64,000 bases of DNA from Paroedura picta (lineage: Eukaryota; Chordata; Lepidosauria; Squamata; Gekkonidae). The DNA lies in assembly GCF_049243985.1 (NCBI RefSeq), contig NC_135378.1, positions 42,132,941 to 42,196,940 on the forward strand. The letters run 5' to 3'. Positions 1 to 11,967 of this stretch are shown here, piece after piece. The notes beneath the pieces were generated by a model. The model worked only from the letters and a program-made list of their open reading frames with translations, ran no database searches and was not told the origin of the DNA. The position numbers and the translations under genes were made by a program. Position 1 is the stretch's first letter. Each line of letters opens with the position of its first letter.

Positions 1-409
1 ACCAATGCTCCTGATACTCCACGTGCTTTCACAATCCATGATGCACAAATGCTGCTGTCCATCCATGTCACTGAGAGAAATATGGTCTGGTTGTCCTCAT
101 ATATGTCACCCGTAAGTCTCCATCAGAAATGCCAATGACAAAAAAAATTAATCAGGAAATACCGCTGTTCTGAACATTAATGTGTCTCACAGTGTTATGT
201 ACTTTCAGATTAACAATTTTCAAGAGCTCATAAAGGTAAAACAGAGGAAATTAATTCTAAACCTGTTTATCCCAATCCTCTGTTGTTATATTTCCATGCC
301 ATATATTATCCTCCCCACTTCATTCCAAAATCCCCCTACCTACAGGCAAAAGGGCAGAACTATTGCTTGGCTATCTGCATGGCCATACAGAATCCCAGTT
401 CATATAAAG
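1..409. other. AT-rich flank, no gene seen
   Basis: No coding feature or repeat is recognised here. The stretch is AT-rich and CpG-poor, and runs up to the target-site copy of the hAT element that follows. Confidence 0.5.
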
Positions 410-799
410 CAGTGGTTCTCAACCTTCCTCATGCCATGACCCTTTAATACAGTTCCTCATGTTATGGTGACCTCAACCATAAAATTACGCAAGTATTCTT
501 TCATAGAAATTAAACTGAAACTGACCAATGGCATGAAGATCCATTGTACATTATTGTATTTTGGGTTTGGGGTTTTTTTTCCCCCAGGGTTTCTCAGTTT
601 AGTTCTGCCTCTTGTCCCACCATGCTGATCGCACTCTTTCCCACTGCTCCAGACAGACGAACGCTCTATCTCAATCTACCCCGCAAGGCTATTGTGTGGA
701 TGGTGCCTATCCTGGCCAAGCTGCTTGCCCTGCCACAACCCCTGTGAAAGGGTTATTCGATCCCCAAAGGGGTCCCGATCTCCAGGTTGAGAACCACTG
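410..799 (+). mobile_element. SPIN-like hAT non-autonomous DNA transposon
   Basis: The ends are inverted repeats of the form CAGTGGTTCTCAACCT and AGGTTGAGAACCACTG. A perfect 8-bp target duplication, ATATAAAG, flanks them at 402-409 and 800-807, which is the length made by hAT transposases. Subterminal sequence (a block on loss of CGACCCTTTAATACAGTTCC at the left; AAAGGGTTATTCGATCCCC at the right) matches what I recall of the SPIN (Space Invader) hAT family, which moved horizontally among tetrapods including lizards. No transposase is encoded. The middle, about 490-740, does not look like the usual short SPIN MITE and may be an internally different derivative. Family is from memory; termini and duplication are read directly. 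Confidence 0.85.
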
Positions 800-807
800 A
801 TATAAAG

Positions 808-1457
808 GAAGCCCTTTAAGATTGCTTGTATGGAGGATTTTACTGTTCTCCCAGTCTGGTCTTCTAGTCTTAGATGTCTTCTACTATGTTTCCCCACATT
901 TCTGTGAACCTTATTTTTTTCTCATGATTTTTTTTATCCAGGATCCCCACCTATCAATGATTATCCATAGGACACTCTTGCGAGATAGGTCAGGCAGAGA
1001 AAGAGTGATTGACCCATGGTTATGATTTCCTATTGGAACTCAGTTGTCCTTGATCCAAAGGCTCACTCTCTCATCACTGCTGAATATCTGTTGAACATGT
1101 TTTTTTTCTTTCAAAAATACACATGAAGTGAGTTACAGATGAAGGTTGAACCACGTTTACTGTAATACTTACAGTCTTATTTGCAATGCAATTGAATTAT
1201 TCTGTTTGGATTGTTAGCCAACAGCAGGTTTACAGTACACATTTCAGATGAATGGTTCTGGGTACCATTCTTATTAATATTTAAGTTATTCAACAGGATA
1301 TATACCCAATTCCAAACAATACTTAATCCAAATAGCCCAGTGTAAATAGATTATGGATTTAGCTGCCCATTGTTGCCTTTGCAATGAGTAGGAACAAATT
1401 GTACCAAGAGCTAAGCAATCCCTAACTCAGTGTAATTGATGGGAAATTGGCATCCAA
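808..1457. other. AT-rich intergenic sequence, nothing recognised
   Basis: No convincing ORF, RNA gene or repeat family was recognised. The content is AT-rich single-copy-looking DNA of the HAND2 far-upstream region. Confidence 0.4.
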
Positions 1458-1890
1458 GGGCCGGTTTGGTGTGGTGGTTAAGAGCAGAGTCCTCTAATCT
1501 GGAGAACTGGTTTTAAACTCAATTGAATTTTCCATTTGTATTCCACCCTTTGCTAGCAGCTTAGGGTGAATCACAACAAGGTTTGTACACCCAGAAATAA
1601 AATATAATTAAAACATTAAATATAAATACATTCAAATTATAATATTTAAAACTTACGTTTTAAGATTAAAACTAATAGACCAACAGCCAACAAGCTAAGT
1701 ATACTAAGTAAACTAAATTGATTTTGATAGGGTGACTTAGGGCCAGTCACAGTTCTTTCAGAGCTCTCTCAGTTTTACCTACCTTACAGGGTGTCTGTTG
1801 TGGGGAGAGAAAGGACAGGCGATTGTAAGCCACTTTGAGACTCCTCCGGGTAGTAAAAAGTGGGGTACAAAAAGCCAGCTCTTCTTCTTC
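1458..1890 (+). repeat. tRNA-derived squamate SINE, interrupted by another repeat
   Basis: The left part (to about 1515) carries the tRNA-like head of the window's main SINE family, with GGTTAAGAGCAGA and CTCTAATCTGGAGAAC. The right part (from about 1730) has the body, with GGTGACTTAGGGCCAGTCACA, CAGGGTGTCTGTTGTGGGGA, TGTAAGCCACTTTGAGACTC and a TTC tail. Between them lies an unrelated AT-rich insert at about 1532-1709, so this copy predates that insertion. Confidence 0.75.
1532..1709 (-). mobile_element. retroelement 3' fragment nested in the SINE
   Basis: This AT-rich segment sits inside the SINE. It is flanked by imperfect copies of AAACTCAATTGAATTTT (1515-1531) and AAACTAAATTGATTTT (1710-1725), which look like a diverged target-site duplication of LINE/SINE size. 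Read on the minus strand it runs toward a motif like 'cctaagctgctagcaaagggtg', reminiscent of squamate CR1/L2 3' ends. Its family is not certain, and some SINE sequence seems lost at the junction. Confidence 0.45.
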
Positions 1891-3182
1891 GTAAGGCAGT
1901 ATCTTTGCTTTGGAGTAAACACATGTAACATTTACTGCTGGGCAGTTACTTTAAATACACTTATTTGGAAGCAGGAATCAATGAAAATTATTATTTCCAA
2001 ATAAATGCAGTCAGAGAAAACTGTATAAAACCACTGACTAAACTTCATAAACTTGATGGCATAACAGCGGCTTCTTACAGGCTGGATCCCAAGGTCCACT
2101 CTGGCTACATATTAAGGTGCTTAACAGTCATGTAGCTATATACATTGAGTCAGAATGGAAAAGAATATGCATGTAAGAATATCAGAACTGTTGCAAAGAG
2201 AGGATTGCAAACACAAAACATCTGCACAGAGTGTTGGAAAGCAGGTCTGTTTATGGGGTATACAAACCTACCCTTTAAAGGTCACATTACATCTTTACAG
2301 GCAAAGGCGGTAGGTTTCTCAAAGTGTTCTTAATCAGAGCAGCTAACTTTGCAAGAGCCCATTTGATGAAAATTATACAAACGTAGCATTGTGTATCTGA
2401 GCTGCAACTATAGACTTTCAAGGCAAACAGACTGCCTTGATTTTAATGGCACTGCAGCTTCCAATAAGAAGACCCTGGGAATAAAAATGTTATCTTTAGG
2501 CTAAACACTGCAAACGAAGAATGTCAAGAGAAACTTGTTGAATTATTTCAGGGAACAGCTACATGATCCTGCAGATTTACTGTTTGCTATTTACTATTAC
2601 AAATTTACTATTTGCTATTTTTCCTATTCACTCTTTTTAATACCCCTCCTCGGAGATTTTACAGTAGTAATCACAATTAAATGAACAGGGAAGTAAAGCT
2701 GTCCAACTTAGACCGTAAATATGCCTCTTAACATTTGCTGGAATGGTGTGTTCAGCTGATAATGCTGCCCCCCTCCCTTTTAGTGATTTATAACACTACA
2801 TTTCATTAATAGGCTGATCCACAGAAGGGAGCAAGCACCAGTTTTTTCTTAGTTTTTGCCTAATAGAGCATTTGGCTACAACTGATCCATAGATACAGCC
2901 CCTTTGAGACATCACACTAAACTTCAGCAAGCTCCAGTTTGCTGCCAGGAGCAGTTTGTTTGTTATACAGCTACATGCTTCCATCACTACTCTTGTCTCT
3001 CTTCTCTCAAACAGCATTCAGCTAATCCCCAGCTGAGAATAAAGTATAATTGCCCATCAGGTCCAAATACAGGGTTTGGACACATTAAAGCAATGTATTC
3101 TAAAATATCACACTGAAATCCATACTGCTATTCACTGGCTAAGGAAGATGCAGAGAGAAAGGACAAAGAGATGGTTTATTGA
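1891..3182. other. low-repeat AT-rich DNA, including a possible conserved element
   Basis: No gene is seen. The part at about 2330-2700 is AT-rich, free of recognised repeats and holds several homeodomain/Fox-type strings (for example AATTAAATGA, TGTTTGC and repeated TTTACTATT). That is compatible with a distal enhancer, but no alignment was possible. Confidence 0.3.
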
Positions 3183-3625
3183 AATATATCCAATGCAAAC
3201 TGGAAATGTAAAAGGAACTTACTAGCATCCTTCATTATTTCCCAGCCAGAGTGAATTTAGGAAGAGGAATGTAAGGACTGATACTGAAACTGCTGCAGAT
3301 GTGACATATGAAAGGTGCATAACAGCGTACCTTGTAAGAGGAGTGTGATGGATTTGTTTTCTTTTGGAATATATTTTTGGGGGATGTAAAACAAAGTCCC
3401 AAAAGAAAACAAATTGGGAAATATGTCCCAAAAGAAATCAAAATATTTCTTGGAAAATATGTCCAATACAAAGTGGAAACGCAATACCCGAATCCATCAA
3501 TATTGCCTAGGCACAGTGATTTATGAAGAGAAATTTAGAAACTGGTACTGAGACTACTGCAGATTTTGACATATTAAGGGTGCACAGTAACATACCTTAC
3601 AGTAGGAATGTGATTTTTCTTTTGA
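3183..3625. repeat. diverged tandem duplication, two units about 272 bp apart
   Basis: Unit 1 (about 3183-3355) and unit 2 (about 3455-3625) share ordered blocks. AATATATCCAATGCAAACTGG pairs with AATATGTCCAATACAAAGTGG. ACTGATACTGAAACTGCTGC pairs with ACTGGTACTGAGACTACTGC. A block starting GCATAACAGCGTACCTTGTA pairs with one starting GCACAGTAACATACCTTACA. The spacer contains a shorter repeat of GTCCCAAAAGAAA about 31 bp apart (near 3396 and 3427). The units have diverged noticeably, so the duplication is old. Confidence 0.75.
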
Positions 3626-5482
3626 AACAAGTATGGCTTCTCTTGACTTCTCAGTGCCTTTGACAGACATACTCTGAATAGAATTCTGATAGAAATATAT
3701 CTAATTATTGTATATGAAGTGCTGAGCTGCTGGGCATCATATATGTTGCCTTCAAGTGGTCTGCTTGACTTTATTCAAGTATTATTTTTCAGCTACTTAA
3801 ATATTTCCATAGCCATGAATTCATTTGTGTCATATTTAGAGAGGGGCCAAAGAAAAGAACCAAGCAGCCAATGTGTTCTAGGGAAGAAAGGAAATGGATT
3901 CATGATGTCTTATGGCAGCAGCCAATCAGTGCTGAGAATAAACATCTATTCTAAACTGGCAGAACAGTTTTGTCCAACCTCAGCTCTGAAGAGAAACATC
4001 TAATATTAATGTGATACATGCATCTCCAGAGCCCAGTAAGTGGTCCTTTCATGTGTCTGTTGGCATCCTATAACTATCAGAAACCATGTAGAAGCAAAAA
4101 TTACACAGTAACCTCATGGAGGCAGAAACTGCCCCAAAATAAACCTTTGAACTAGACTTGTAAACATTGCATAAAATATCTTCTTAGGAGATAGTAACCT
4201 CTTAAGGGCTTTTGTGCTATTATCCCACTTCCAGCCAAATAATTAATATGATTAGGGCAGTACTTGCCTCCTGCTTTATTCTGGAATTGTGCCTTTTATT
4301 TCTCTTGGACAACTCTGGAGTACGTGGTTTGAAATTTGCAGCCAAGGAGGGAGAACAGATTGAAGTTAAATGTGTGGTTATATCATAAAACTAATGTTGT
4401 GATTGGGAAATGGGCTCAGTAAAAATCTAATATTTACCTCTAAGGGGTTGGTCCAGTGCTGATTTTTGTATAATTCCAGTAAATATTAGCTTAAACTTTA
4501 AAGAACATTGCATAGATCCACAGCACTGCATTGTAATTTACAGTGTTTATATTCTTCTGGATATAAAACCAGAACAGAAACAGCAATTTATACTAATTTA
4601 TACTGATGCCAAGTAGCAGCCAACACTCTGGGCATCAGCCAAAGTGCAAAATTTACATATTTCTGACGCTTTTAAAAATGCTTCTTTGTGTCCAACATAC
4701 TTTTGAAAAACTTCGGGTTGTTAAGTCCCCGATGTAACCTCACTACTCTGAGACTGAAAAGGGAAAGCATTTTGCAGTTTAATGCCTTATAAAATGTGTT
4801 GCCTCTCCCGGCTCAATTGCCTCCTTTTAGAGGGAACGGTGAGCGCTCCAAGCCAAAAGACTGAAAGCAATATACTTCCTTGAACCACAGTTTAAATCCC
4901 AGCAGAGATCTCTTGGCCTGACATCTTGATGCTGTGGACGGAGTTCCAAACAGCTTAGAAATCTGTCTGCCATTCAGTTGTGGCCAACCAAATACATAAA
5001 GCAACAGAGATACAGAGAGGAAAGCACATCTCACAGTTCCTGTACCGTTTGAAAGCCACCATTGGAACAGCAGGAACATGATGTAGATAGATAGAGTTGG
5101 TTTACAACTGTATATTTATGGACCCAGCATTGGTGAACACCCAAATGGCTGCATTTAGTTGAAAATATGAAGCGCTAGGCAAATTACGTAGAAACTATAG
5201 ACATTCTAGTTACCTTTCCCATTTAAACCTCCTTTGGATACAAAGATTCACACATTTTCATACTGTGGGAGCCTCGAGTAATAATGAGACTACTGAGAGG
5301 AATATATGTTGCCCTGAGGTCACCATGAGGCAAAAATAAGAGTAAGGGAAGAAAAAAAGCAAGCAAAAATTAAACTCTTGCCTTAGGGGCTGGGGAAGCT
5401 CCATGGAGTTTGGCTGAATATGCTCTTTGACTGCACAGCTTCTGGGGCCCTAGATAATTCTTCCTCCACATACTGCCTATTC
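3626..5482. other. AT-rich intergenic DNA, no gene
   Basis: Several short open frames exist here but none resembles a known protein. The block around 4190-4330 is repeat-free and could be a regulatory element. The rest shows nothing recognisable. Confidence 0.35.
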
Positions 5483-5580
5483 CTTCTAACTGGAGATGCC
5501 GGGGATTGTACCTGGGACCTTTTGCATGCCAGGCAGGAGCTCTCCCACATAGCTTCTCCTTGGTATTTGGAAAAGCTTTT
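5483..5580 (-). repeat. tRNA-like SINE head fragment
   Basis: Read on the minus strand the segment gives a tRNA-like head, with GAGAGCTCCTGCCTGGCATG followed by AAGGTCCCAGGTACAATCCC, i.e. A-box and B-box-like strings in the right order. Squamate SINE heads of this type are common. It is a fragment, diverged and without a recognisable tail, so it is not a functional tRNA gene. Confidence 0.55.
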
Positions 5581-5884
5581 TAAAAAGATCACTTGGTGCG
5601 AGGTTTGGTTGGCTTCTGTGGAATAATGCCTTTGTTGTATGGAAACAATGTCCAATCAGACCCTTCTTTCTCAGAACCCTTCCCAGCCAGGAATGGGAGA
5701 CTTTCATAAAGGCTGCTCCAGTGTACAGTGATGGTCATTTCTTGCTATGAAACACAGGAAAAAAAACAAAGTGCAAGCTCTAAGTTCCTTCAAGCTTCAC
5801 CCTCCTAGTTTGGCTGCTTAGAATCTTGAGAACAGTCCATTTTACCCACTTCTAGAACACAAATATCCAGTTTGAAATCATGCC

Positions 5885-6070
5885 CAGTCATAGGGGCAAA
5901 TTTCCAAGCAGCTTTCCCACTGATGCAGAAAGGAAGAAAGGTTGCCTTTGATCACCAAATAGGGTCCTCTGGCCATTGTGGCAATATGTCTATATGTAGG
6001 ACAGAGGCTGTAGAAAGAAAGGGAATTAAGTAAGATTGAGTGGGAATGCTGGCTGGATCCAACCCATTTA
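5885..6070. repeat. unclassified dispersed repeat, copy 1
   Basis: Sequence here resembles 21545-21720 in the same order: CCTTTGATCAC, then GGGAATTAAGT, then GGATCCAACCC or GGATCTAACCC. Two copies 15 kb apart with shared block order suggest an interspersed repeat whose family I do not recognise. Confidence 0.4.
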
Positions 6071-7592
6071 CTATCAGGTACTGACAATATGTTTATGAAT
6101 AAGGAATAAATACCTTGGACATAGCAAGGAATCAATGTCTGTAGCTAACTGAAGGACGCAGGCTGCTGACAATAAAGGCTTCCAGACATATGACAGAGTT
6201 ATGGACCCCTGTTTTAAACTATAACTTCCACTATCAATTAGCCCTGTTCATGTGTGTCATCAAAGCGTGGGTAAGGACCAAGGAGAGCAAGAATGGCGCT
6301 TACATTTTACTAGTGTTTTATATTCAATTAAACATTGTTGCAGCTATTTACATAGCTGACTGGCACTGGATTTACACCACACAATCCTGTGTTCATTCTG
6401 TGTAAATATTTCTCTAAACTCCAACGCAAGTTCAAATTAGTTGTGAAAGAGCTACTAAAATAAAATAAACCTCAGTTTAAAGTTGGTCACAAATTACTCT
6501 TAAGTTTAAGCAGCAGCTATGCTAAAGTGTGAGTGGAGGGAACACCAGACATTGCATGAAGTTCAACGGGGGAAAAAAAATCTGGCATCCAATCTAATTT
6601 GATAATAAATGGTTCTCTTGAACCATTTTGCAATGTGATAGCAAATGTACTATAAATGAAATGGAGAGTGTGTCAAAAGGTAAAGCTAGACAAAAGAGGA
6701 TATGGTTTTCTATTAGTACCACAGTATGGAAGTAATATAGTCTAATATGATTGTGACATTAATGTGACACCAATGGGCTATGTGGCTTTTGAGACACAGA
6801 AGGAACATGGCCCAAGAGGACTTACAATGGCTTCTGTCCTCGGACCATTGAACAACCAGGATTCCCACAGCATTGCCATGACTGGAAGATAACATTTATA
6901 TTTTCCCAGCTAGGAGATATGCAACCAAAATTGTCCAAGATTGTGTTGTACAGAAACAGAAAGTATGTGTTACTCTTTCTTTGCAGGTCACCTTCCATGC
7001 TTTTACCTGCAAACCAAATTTTAACAGGCTATGAAAAAAACAAGACAGGGCAGAGATGAAGGATGAGCAGTACTGAAACAACTGAGAAGTTTATCACTTC
7101 AGCATTTTCGTTGCTGGCTCTCATTCTTTCAGAGGTGGCACGTGCAGAACATCTATTATGGATTGTGCCCTTAGTTGCAGATTAGTATGATTGATCTTTC
7201 CACCACTCCATTATAAGCAAAGTTGAAACTGCATATTATCTTGACTCCTTGGGGAGTTATTCGTTGGAAAGAGGGAGGGTAGCTCAGCTATCCTTTGAAG
7301 TTAAGCATCTTGCTTGAAATTAAAGTAATAAAAAGGAAAGGCTTTACTAAATCTTCTTTATCATACTATTGTCTTCCATGAGCACGATCTAATTAAAGAT
7401 CTCTGTAAGCCTCTTTTCATCTGCAAGGTTAGTTGTGGGTCCTTCATTTCTTTTTAAAGTCTATTGCTGTCTTATGGATCCCACACTATCATATGTTACT
7501 TTCTCTCATAGACATTGGCACGTTTGTTCACCAGGAGACAAATGCTGGAGCTGAACAGACATGCAATAATCATTTGTTTAATGGAAAATATT

Positions 7593-7596
<4 letters not shown>
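6071..7596. other. AT-rich intergenic DNA, nothing recognised
   Basis: No coding exon, RNA gene or clear repeat was found. The stretch ends at a (TG)n microsatellite. Confidence 0.35.

Positions 7597-7640
<44 letters not shown>
7597..7640. repeat. (TG)n microsatellite
   Basis: About twenty uninterrupted TG dinucleotides follow a short TATATA run. Open frames that read Cys-Val repeats here are artefacts of the microsatellite. Confidence 0.97.
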
Positions 7641-7641
<1 letters not shown>

Positions 7642-10600
7642 TTAAAAATGCAATGGACATCTACAAATCAAGACAGGTGGGATTTCTATTGTCAAATATA
7701 CAACACTGGGAAACTGGGTCATGCAGACTGGGAGGCATCAAATTCTTTAAATATCAAGCAATTTGCCAAAACAAGTCCAAAATGAAAAGGTTAGCTATGA
7801 CTGTTCCCTGTGAAGCATATTGACATGACCGTCATTGCAACTGCAATTAATGTGTCTCCAGGATTGATTATCAAGTTGCATTTTTGTAAACTCAGGTCTA
7901 TACAGTACTTCATATACCAGGAGAATGAATGCTAAATCATTTCCAGAGTAAGACCACAATCAGATAGAAGTCCTCTCTCCCGTCTTAATGTTGAAAATGC
8001 CCCAATGAAAAAGGTATGCCTTGCTTTGAATGTGTTGAAAAGTTCTGCACTTCAGAACACAGTGGTTGACTTTATCCCCAGCATAAAATGCGTCGAAAGG
8101 AGTGACAGAGCGACTGGCAATAGGCACAGACAATGCTGTCTCTGCAGAGATGACAGCAGCTCTGTGCATGGATTTGCCTTCAGGTGAATGCTGGCAGATG
8201 GGGCAATGAAGCTGTTTTGGTAGTCTTAGGGCTCCTGAAGGTTTGCAAAGCATCACAAATTCCTTTTTCATTCCAATAGATGGAGATTATCATCCCTTTG
8301 GTGTTTGAATGTGTATACCAAAGCAGGCATCCGAATACACAAAAAGCTAATGTTTAAATTGGCCCTTTTATATCATTTATTTAAAATGAAGGTTGTTTTG
8401 TTTAAAAAAGGAACATTTGATTGGTCATCAGTCAGATGGTGGCCAGGGAGTCCTTAAATTAACAAATGACTTCTTTAGCCACAGAGGCTTTCCTTTTCCG
8501 TTGTTTCCTGTATTATTATGCTTTTCTTTGATCTTACATGATGCATTCCAATCTATGTCATCTTCCTTGGGCCTTTCATAAATGTAGCCCAGTAAGCAAA
8601 CTTGCATGCTTAAGAACACAGATAGCTATCAACATTGTGCAAGTGAAATTTATTATTTGTGTAACCACAAAGATACTTTTAAAAGTGTTTATTAAAAAAG
8701 ATGTTTTGTATATCACAACCTTGAGAAGGGAAACAGCTGTGGGTAGTGCAGTCCCTAGAATAAAAATGTGCAAGTAGATTTACAGGTCACTCCCTTTTGG
8801 CAAGGAGAGAGGACTGGAAAATTAAATAGTGTTTTTAGTCTCTGTTTAGACACAAATGTAGAGACTGGGCTTACAGGGAGCCAGCAGGCTCACAGGTAAG
8901 TACTGCAAGTCTCAAAACTACTTCAGTTCAGCATGCAAAGATCCTTAAAAATCTGGTTCCTGCTATCTAGAAACCTCAATCAGCTCCATAATTTACTTGC
9001 TGGTAAAGCTCAAGTGGCCCAAGCTTCTCCTTTAATCCCATCATATTGGTGGGGTTCATTCCAGGAGCCCCTGACTACCATGGCCTTTGCCCTACAATCA
9101 ATTATAAGCCCAGAGATGAGGCCATTTTGTAAAATGGAAGGAGAGATTGATAACATTGATTCTGTAGAGAACAACAGGGTTTACAGCCACAACTTTCTGG
9201 AATTTCAGCAGGACGTTCCAATGAGTTTATAAAATGTGATGATGAAGATGAAGATGAGAGAGAGAGAGAGAGAGGGGTGGGGACAGGCAGGCAGATCATA
9301 TTACAGACTTAAGGCTGGATTGACTTGCCTATTGACATAAGGCTCATGGATATTGCCAATGTTCCCCATCCCATTGCAGTTTCTTCCAACCCCAGGAAAA
9401 CTGATCCCTGCACTCAAGGGACCTGGATGGCTTAATAGCCATATGGGCTGGGTGTTGCACTGAGGATGGGGAAGGTTGAAACACTGCCCTGACTTCCAAA
9501 TGCCAGGTCCACTGATATAACAGGCAGATTGATTAATTGTCCCTTTCCCCCTGCTTGCTGCAGCATTCCGACCTACATAAAGTCCATGCAGGTCCCACAA
9601 TCTTGAGAATTGATGTTCCCTCTTGGGGAAAGCAGTCCAGGAAATTGTCAGTGTCTTCCACTGCTGGATTGCTAAGTCCAACTCTTTCTGCATCATGACC
9701 AGTTACCCCAAACAAGAGTATCACAAATGAGTTCATTACGAAATACAGAGGCATGCACAAATATACCTCCAGCAACAGCACTGCAATGCTTCACCTGGAA
9801 TTTTCTCAGCTACCATTAAGGAGAATGTATTGTACAACGTTGACAAACAGTTGCACTCAGATCATAAATCTTTTCAGGACTGGTTCCAAGATTGGATCTC
9901 ATTTCCAACACCATATCCTGCCATTTAGGAACTGTCCACCTTTCCAGATAATTTGACTGGGAGGAATCTGTATTGTACAGCCATTATATAAGATCTTTTA
10001 AGGGTATGTCAGTATTTCCGTCATTAAATCCCTCATTTCAAAGGTTAATTAACTGGTTGTAAAAGTGCACTCCAGACTGAAATTTGACCTCCAGGGTCAG
10101 AGACTGTGGGTGAATATATTTACTGGGGGTTCCTTTGGCCAATTTAAAAATATTACATGGGACGAACAAGCAAAAGCATAATGGATGGGATCTGATAGTT
10201 CTTTTATTCTTGCATCAAGCAATTGCCTGTATGCATGTCATCAAATCATTCACAACACAATAAATCTCGGGATGACCAGGTACTTTAAAAATAATCATGG
10301 GGCTGGATAAGGACATACCTTATGCACCAATGACTGTAACGCTTCAAAAATAAATTATTTCAAAGCCGGTGGTTTTGCATAGCACAGTTACTTAAAGCCA
10401 AACTCATACAGTTTATGTTTTTGCTTAATAATCCCCTGTGGGGGCTCTCCAATGTGATTCTAATCTTTCAGCCTCTGTTCCAAGACTTAGATAGATAGTC
10501 TATCACCCTTTTTTATATAAAAAAAGAAAACTAGCAAAATTTTAGGGGAAAATAATATAATGTCTAGATTGTATTGTTGTTGAGGCAGAAGTTCCTCCAG

Positions 10601-11276
10601 GGTTGCTATAATCTCTCCAAGTCAAGCAGTAAAAGTTAATAATTTCTCCAAAGATGAAGTTCAACAAACCAGAAAGTGGGTCTGCAAAAAACTGAGAGGT
10701 TCTTTCTCCTCAAATATTATAGTGCCTTTTGAGGGCAGAGGAATTGAATTGCGCTAGATTCTGCACAGCATACTCCCCAGGAATCCACACCCCAAGTTGC
10801 CTATCTTCACCTCATATTATTAGTATAACTGTTTATCTGAGTCAGAGCCATCTCATTTCCCTGCTTTGTCAGTAAATTCTACATTGGTGTTGGTCACAGG
10901 CAAGAAAACCTATGACATGATGGATGACCAGCAATCATTTTTAATTTGCTCATAGAGTACCAAAAATGGAAGCTAAGAAGTAGTTTAAAATGTGCAGAAA
11001 GATAGAAGCCACTGCTGGTTTTCACAAACGTTTTCAAGCTATTTTAGGGGTTCTTTAGTCATAAAATAAAGAGATAGCCCAAAACAGACGTAATCAACAC
11101 ATTGAGTAAAAAGGATCAAGTGATAAACTCTGTTAGTGATTCTAAACTTCCAGGTGACAGAAGCCAGGCTAAGTTTAAAAACACAAATAATAAACCATTG
11201 TACCAGCAATGTACATGGCACTTCATGCAGTGACATCATTACAAAACTGACCTGAGGGAGTTATTAAGTTTAGACC
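7641..11276. other. AT-rich intergenic DNA with a short (GA)n run
   Basis: No recognised gene. A (GA)n run lies near 9257-9274. Minus-strand open frames of 103 codons (7960-8271) and 131 codons (9301-9696) are the longest here but match nothing I know and lack splice or initiation context. They are left uncalled. Confidence 0.35.
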
Positions 11277-11634
11277 AGAGGTCGCCAATCTTGTTGAATC
11301 TGTGGGCACACTGGGAAATTTGTGAAAGGGTAGTTGGCACTACTGCAAAATGGCTGCCATGAGAGTCAGTCACAAAACAACTGCCATAGGGGAGAGGGTG
11401 CAACTTGCGTACCAAGCCAAGCATTCTTCTATCATAGTGACACCTATCTTTGAATTAACACTTCCTGCCAACCCTACTGGGAGGCCTTCTGAAGAACCTC
11501 CCACTCTACAGAAGTGGAGGGATGCCAGCTGTAGCTCTTCCCTTTTTAGCAAAAAGAGATAGAACAGCAAAATGAGAGTACCAGGAAGCACACAGTGCCC
11601 ATGGGTACCACACTGGGGGTCACTGATGTAGATA
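11277..11634. mobile_element. possible hAT-like MITE
   Basis: The left end reads CAGAGGTCGCCAATCTTGTT and the right end contains TGGGGGTCACTGATG. Such GGTCGCCAA...GGTGACCCC-type ends are common in small non-autonomous hAT elements of reptiles. The interior has motifs such as CAAAATGGCTGCCATGAGAG. Ends are diverged and no clean target duplication was found, so boundaries are approximate. Confidence 0.45.
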
Positions 11635-11753
11635 GTAGGGGGATATGACCAAGTGCAGTTGTTAATCATTGCCCTATTTATATCTCATATTTTAACTGAC
11701 CTTAAAGAGCAAACAGATTATAATATAAATTAAAACCAATCATGAAAACAACA

Positions 11754-11967
11754 GTTGCCTAGCCTAGCCCAACCTTTTCAGAGCCTAGAAGCTAACCAGG
11801 GTTGGCCATGGGTGGCTACTTGGATGGGAGACCGCCAAGGAAGACAGGGGTTGCTGCGCAGAAGAAGACAGTGGCAAATGAGCTCTGCTCTTCTCTTGCC
11901 ATCAAAACCTCATGGTCCTGGGGTCAACAAGAGTCAGTTGCAACTTGACAGCATAGAGTTATTGGTA
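11754..11967 (+). repeat. 5S rRNA-derived SINE (5S-Sauria-like)
   Basis: The head keeps 5S rRNA internal-promoter text: GAAGCTAACCAGGGTTGGCC and TACTTGGATGGGAGACCGCC, which correspond to the box A and box C regions of 5S genes. The body then has AAGAAGACAGTGGCAAATGA, and a GTTGCAACTTGACAGCA 3' part typical of lizard 5S-SINEs. This is the most complete of the six copies in the window. It is a retroposed SINE, not a 5S gene. Confidence 0.8.

Noticed and set aside
5420-5707. tRNA gene at about 5.5 kb
   Set aside because: It has A- and B-box-like strings but lacks a proper cloverleaf and is read as a worn SINE head.
7960-8271. 103-codon minus-strand frame with a CPIC string
   Set aside because: A single CxxC is not enough for a domain, no homologue is recognised, and there is no second exon. 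It could be worth a translated search but is not called.
9301-9781. Minus-strand frames of 131 and 82 codons
   Set aside because: They overlap in different frames and match no protein I know. Possibly an old repeat or pseudogene, but nothing identifies it.
11754-11880. 5S rRNA gene
   Set aside because: Only the internal-promoter blocks match 5S, and a SINE body follows. It is a retroposed 5S-SINE.
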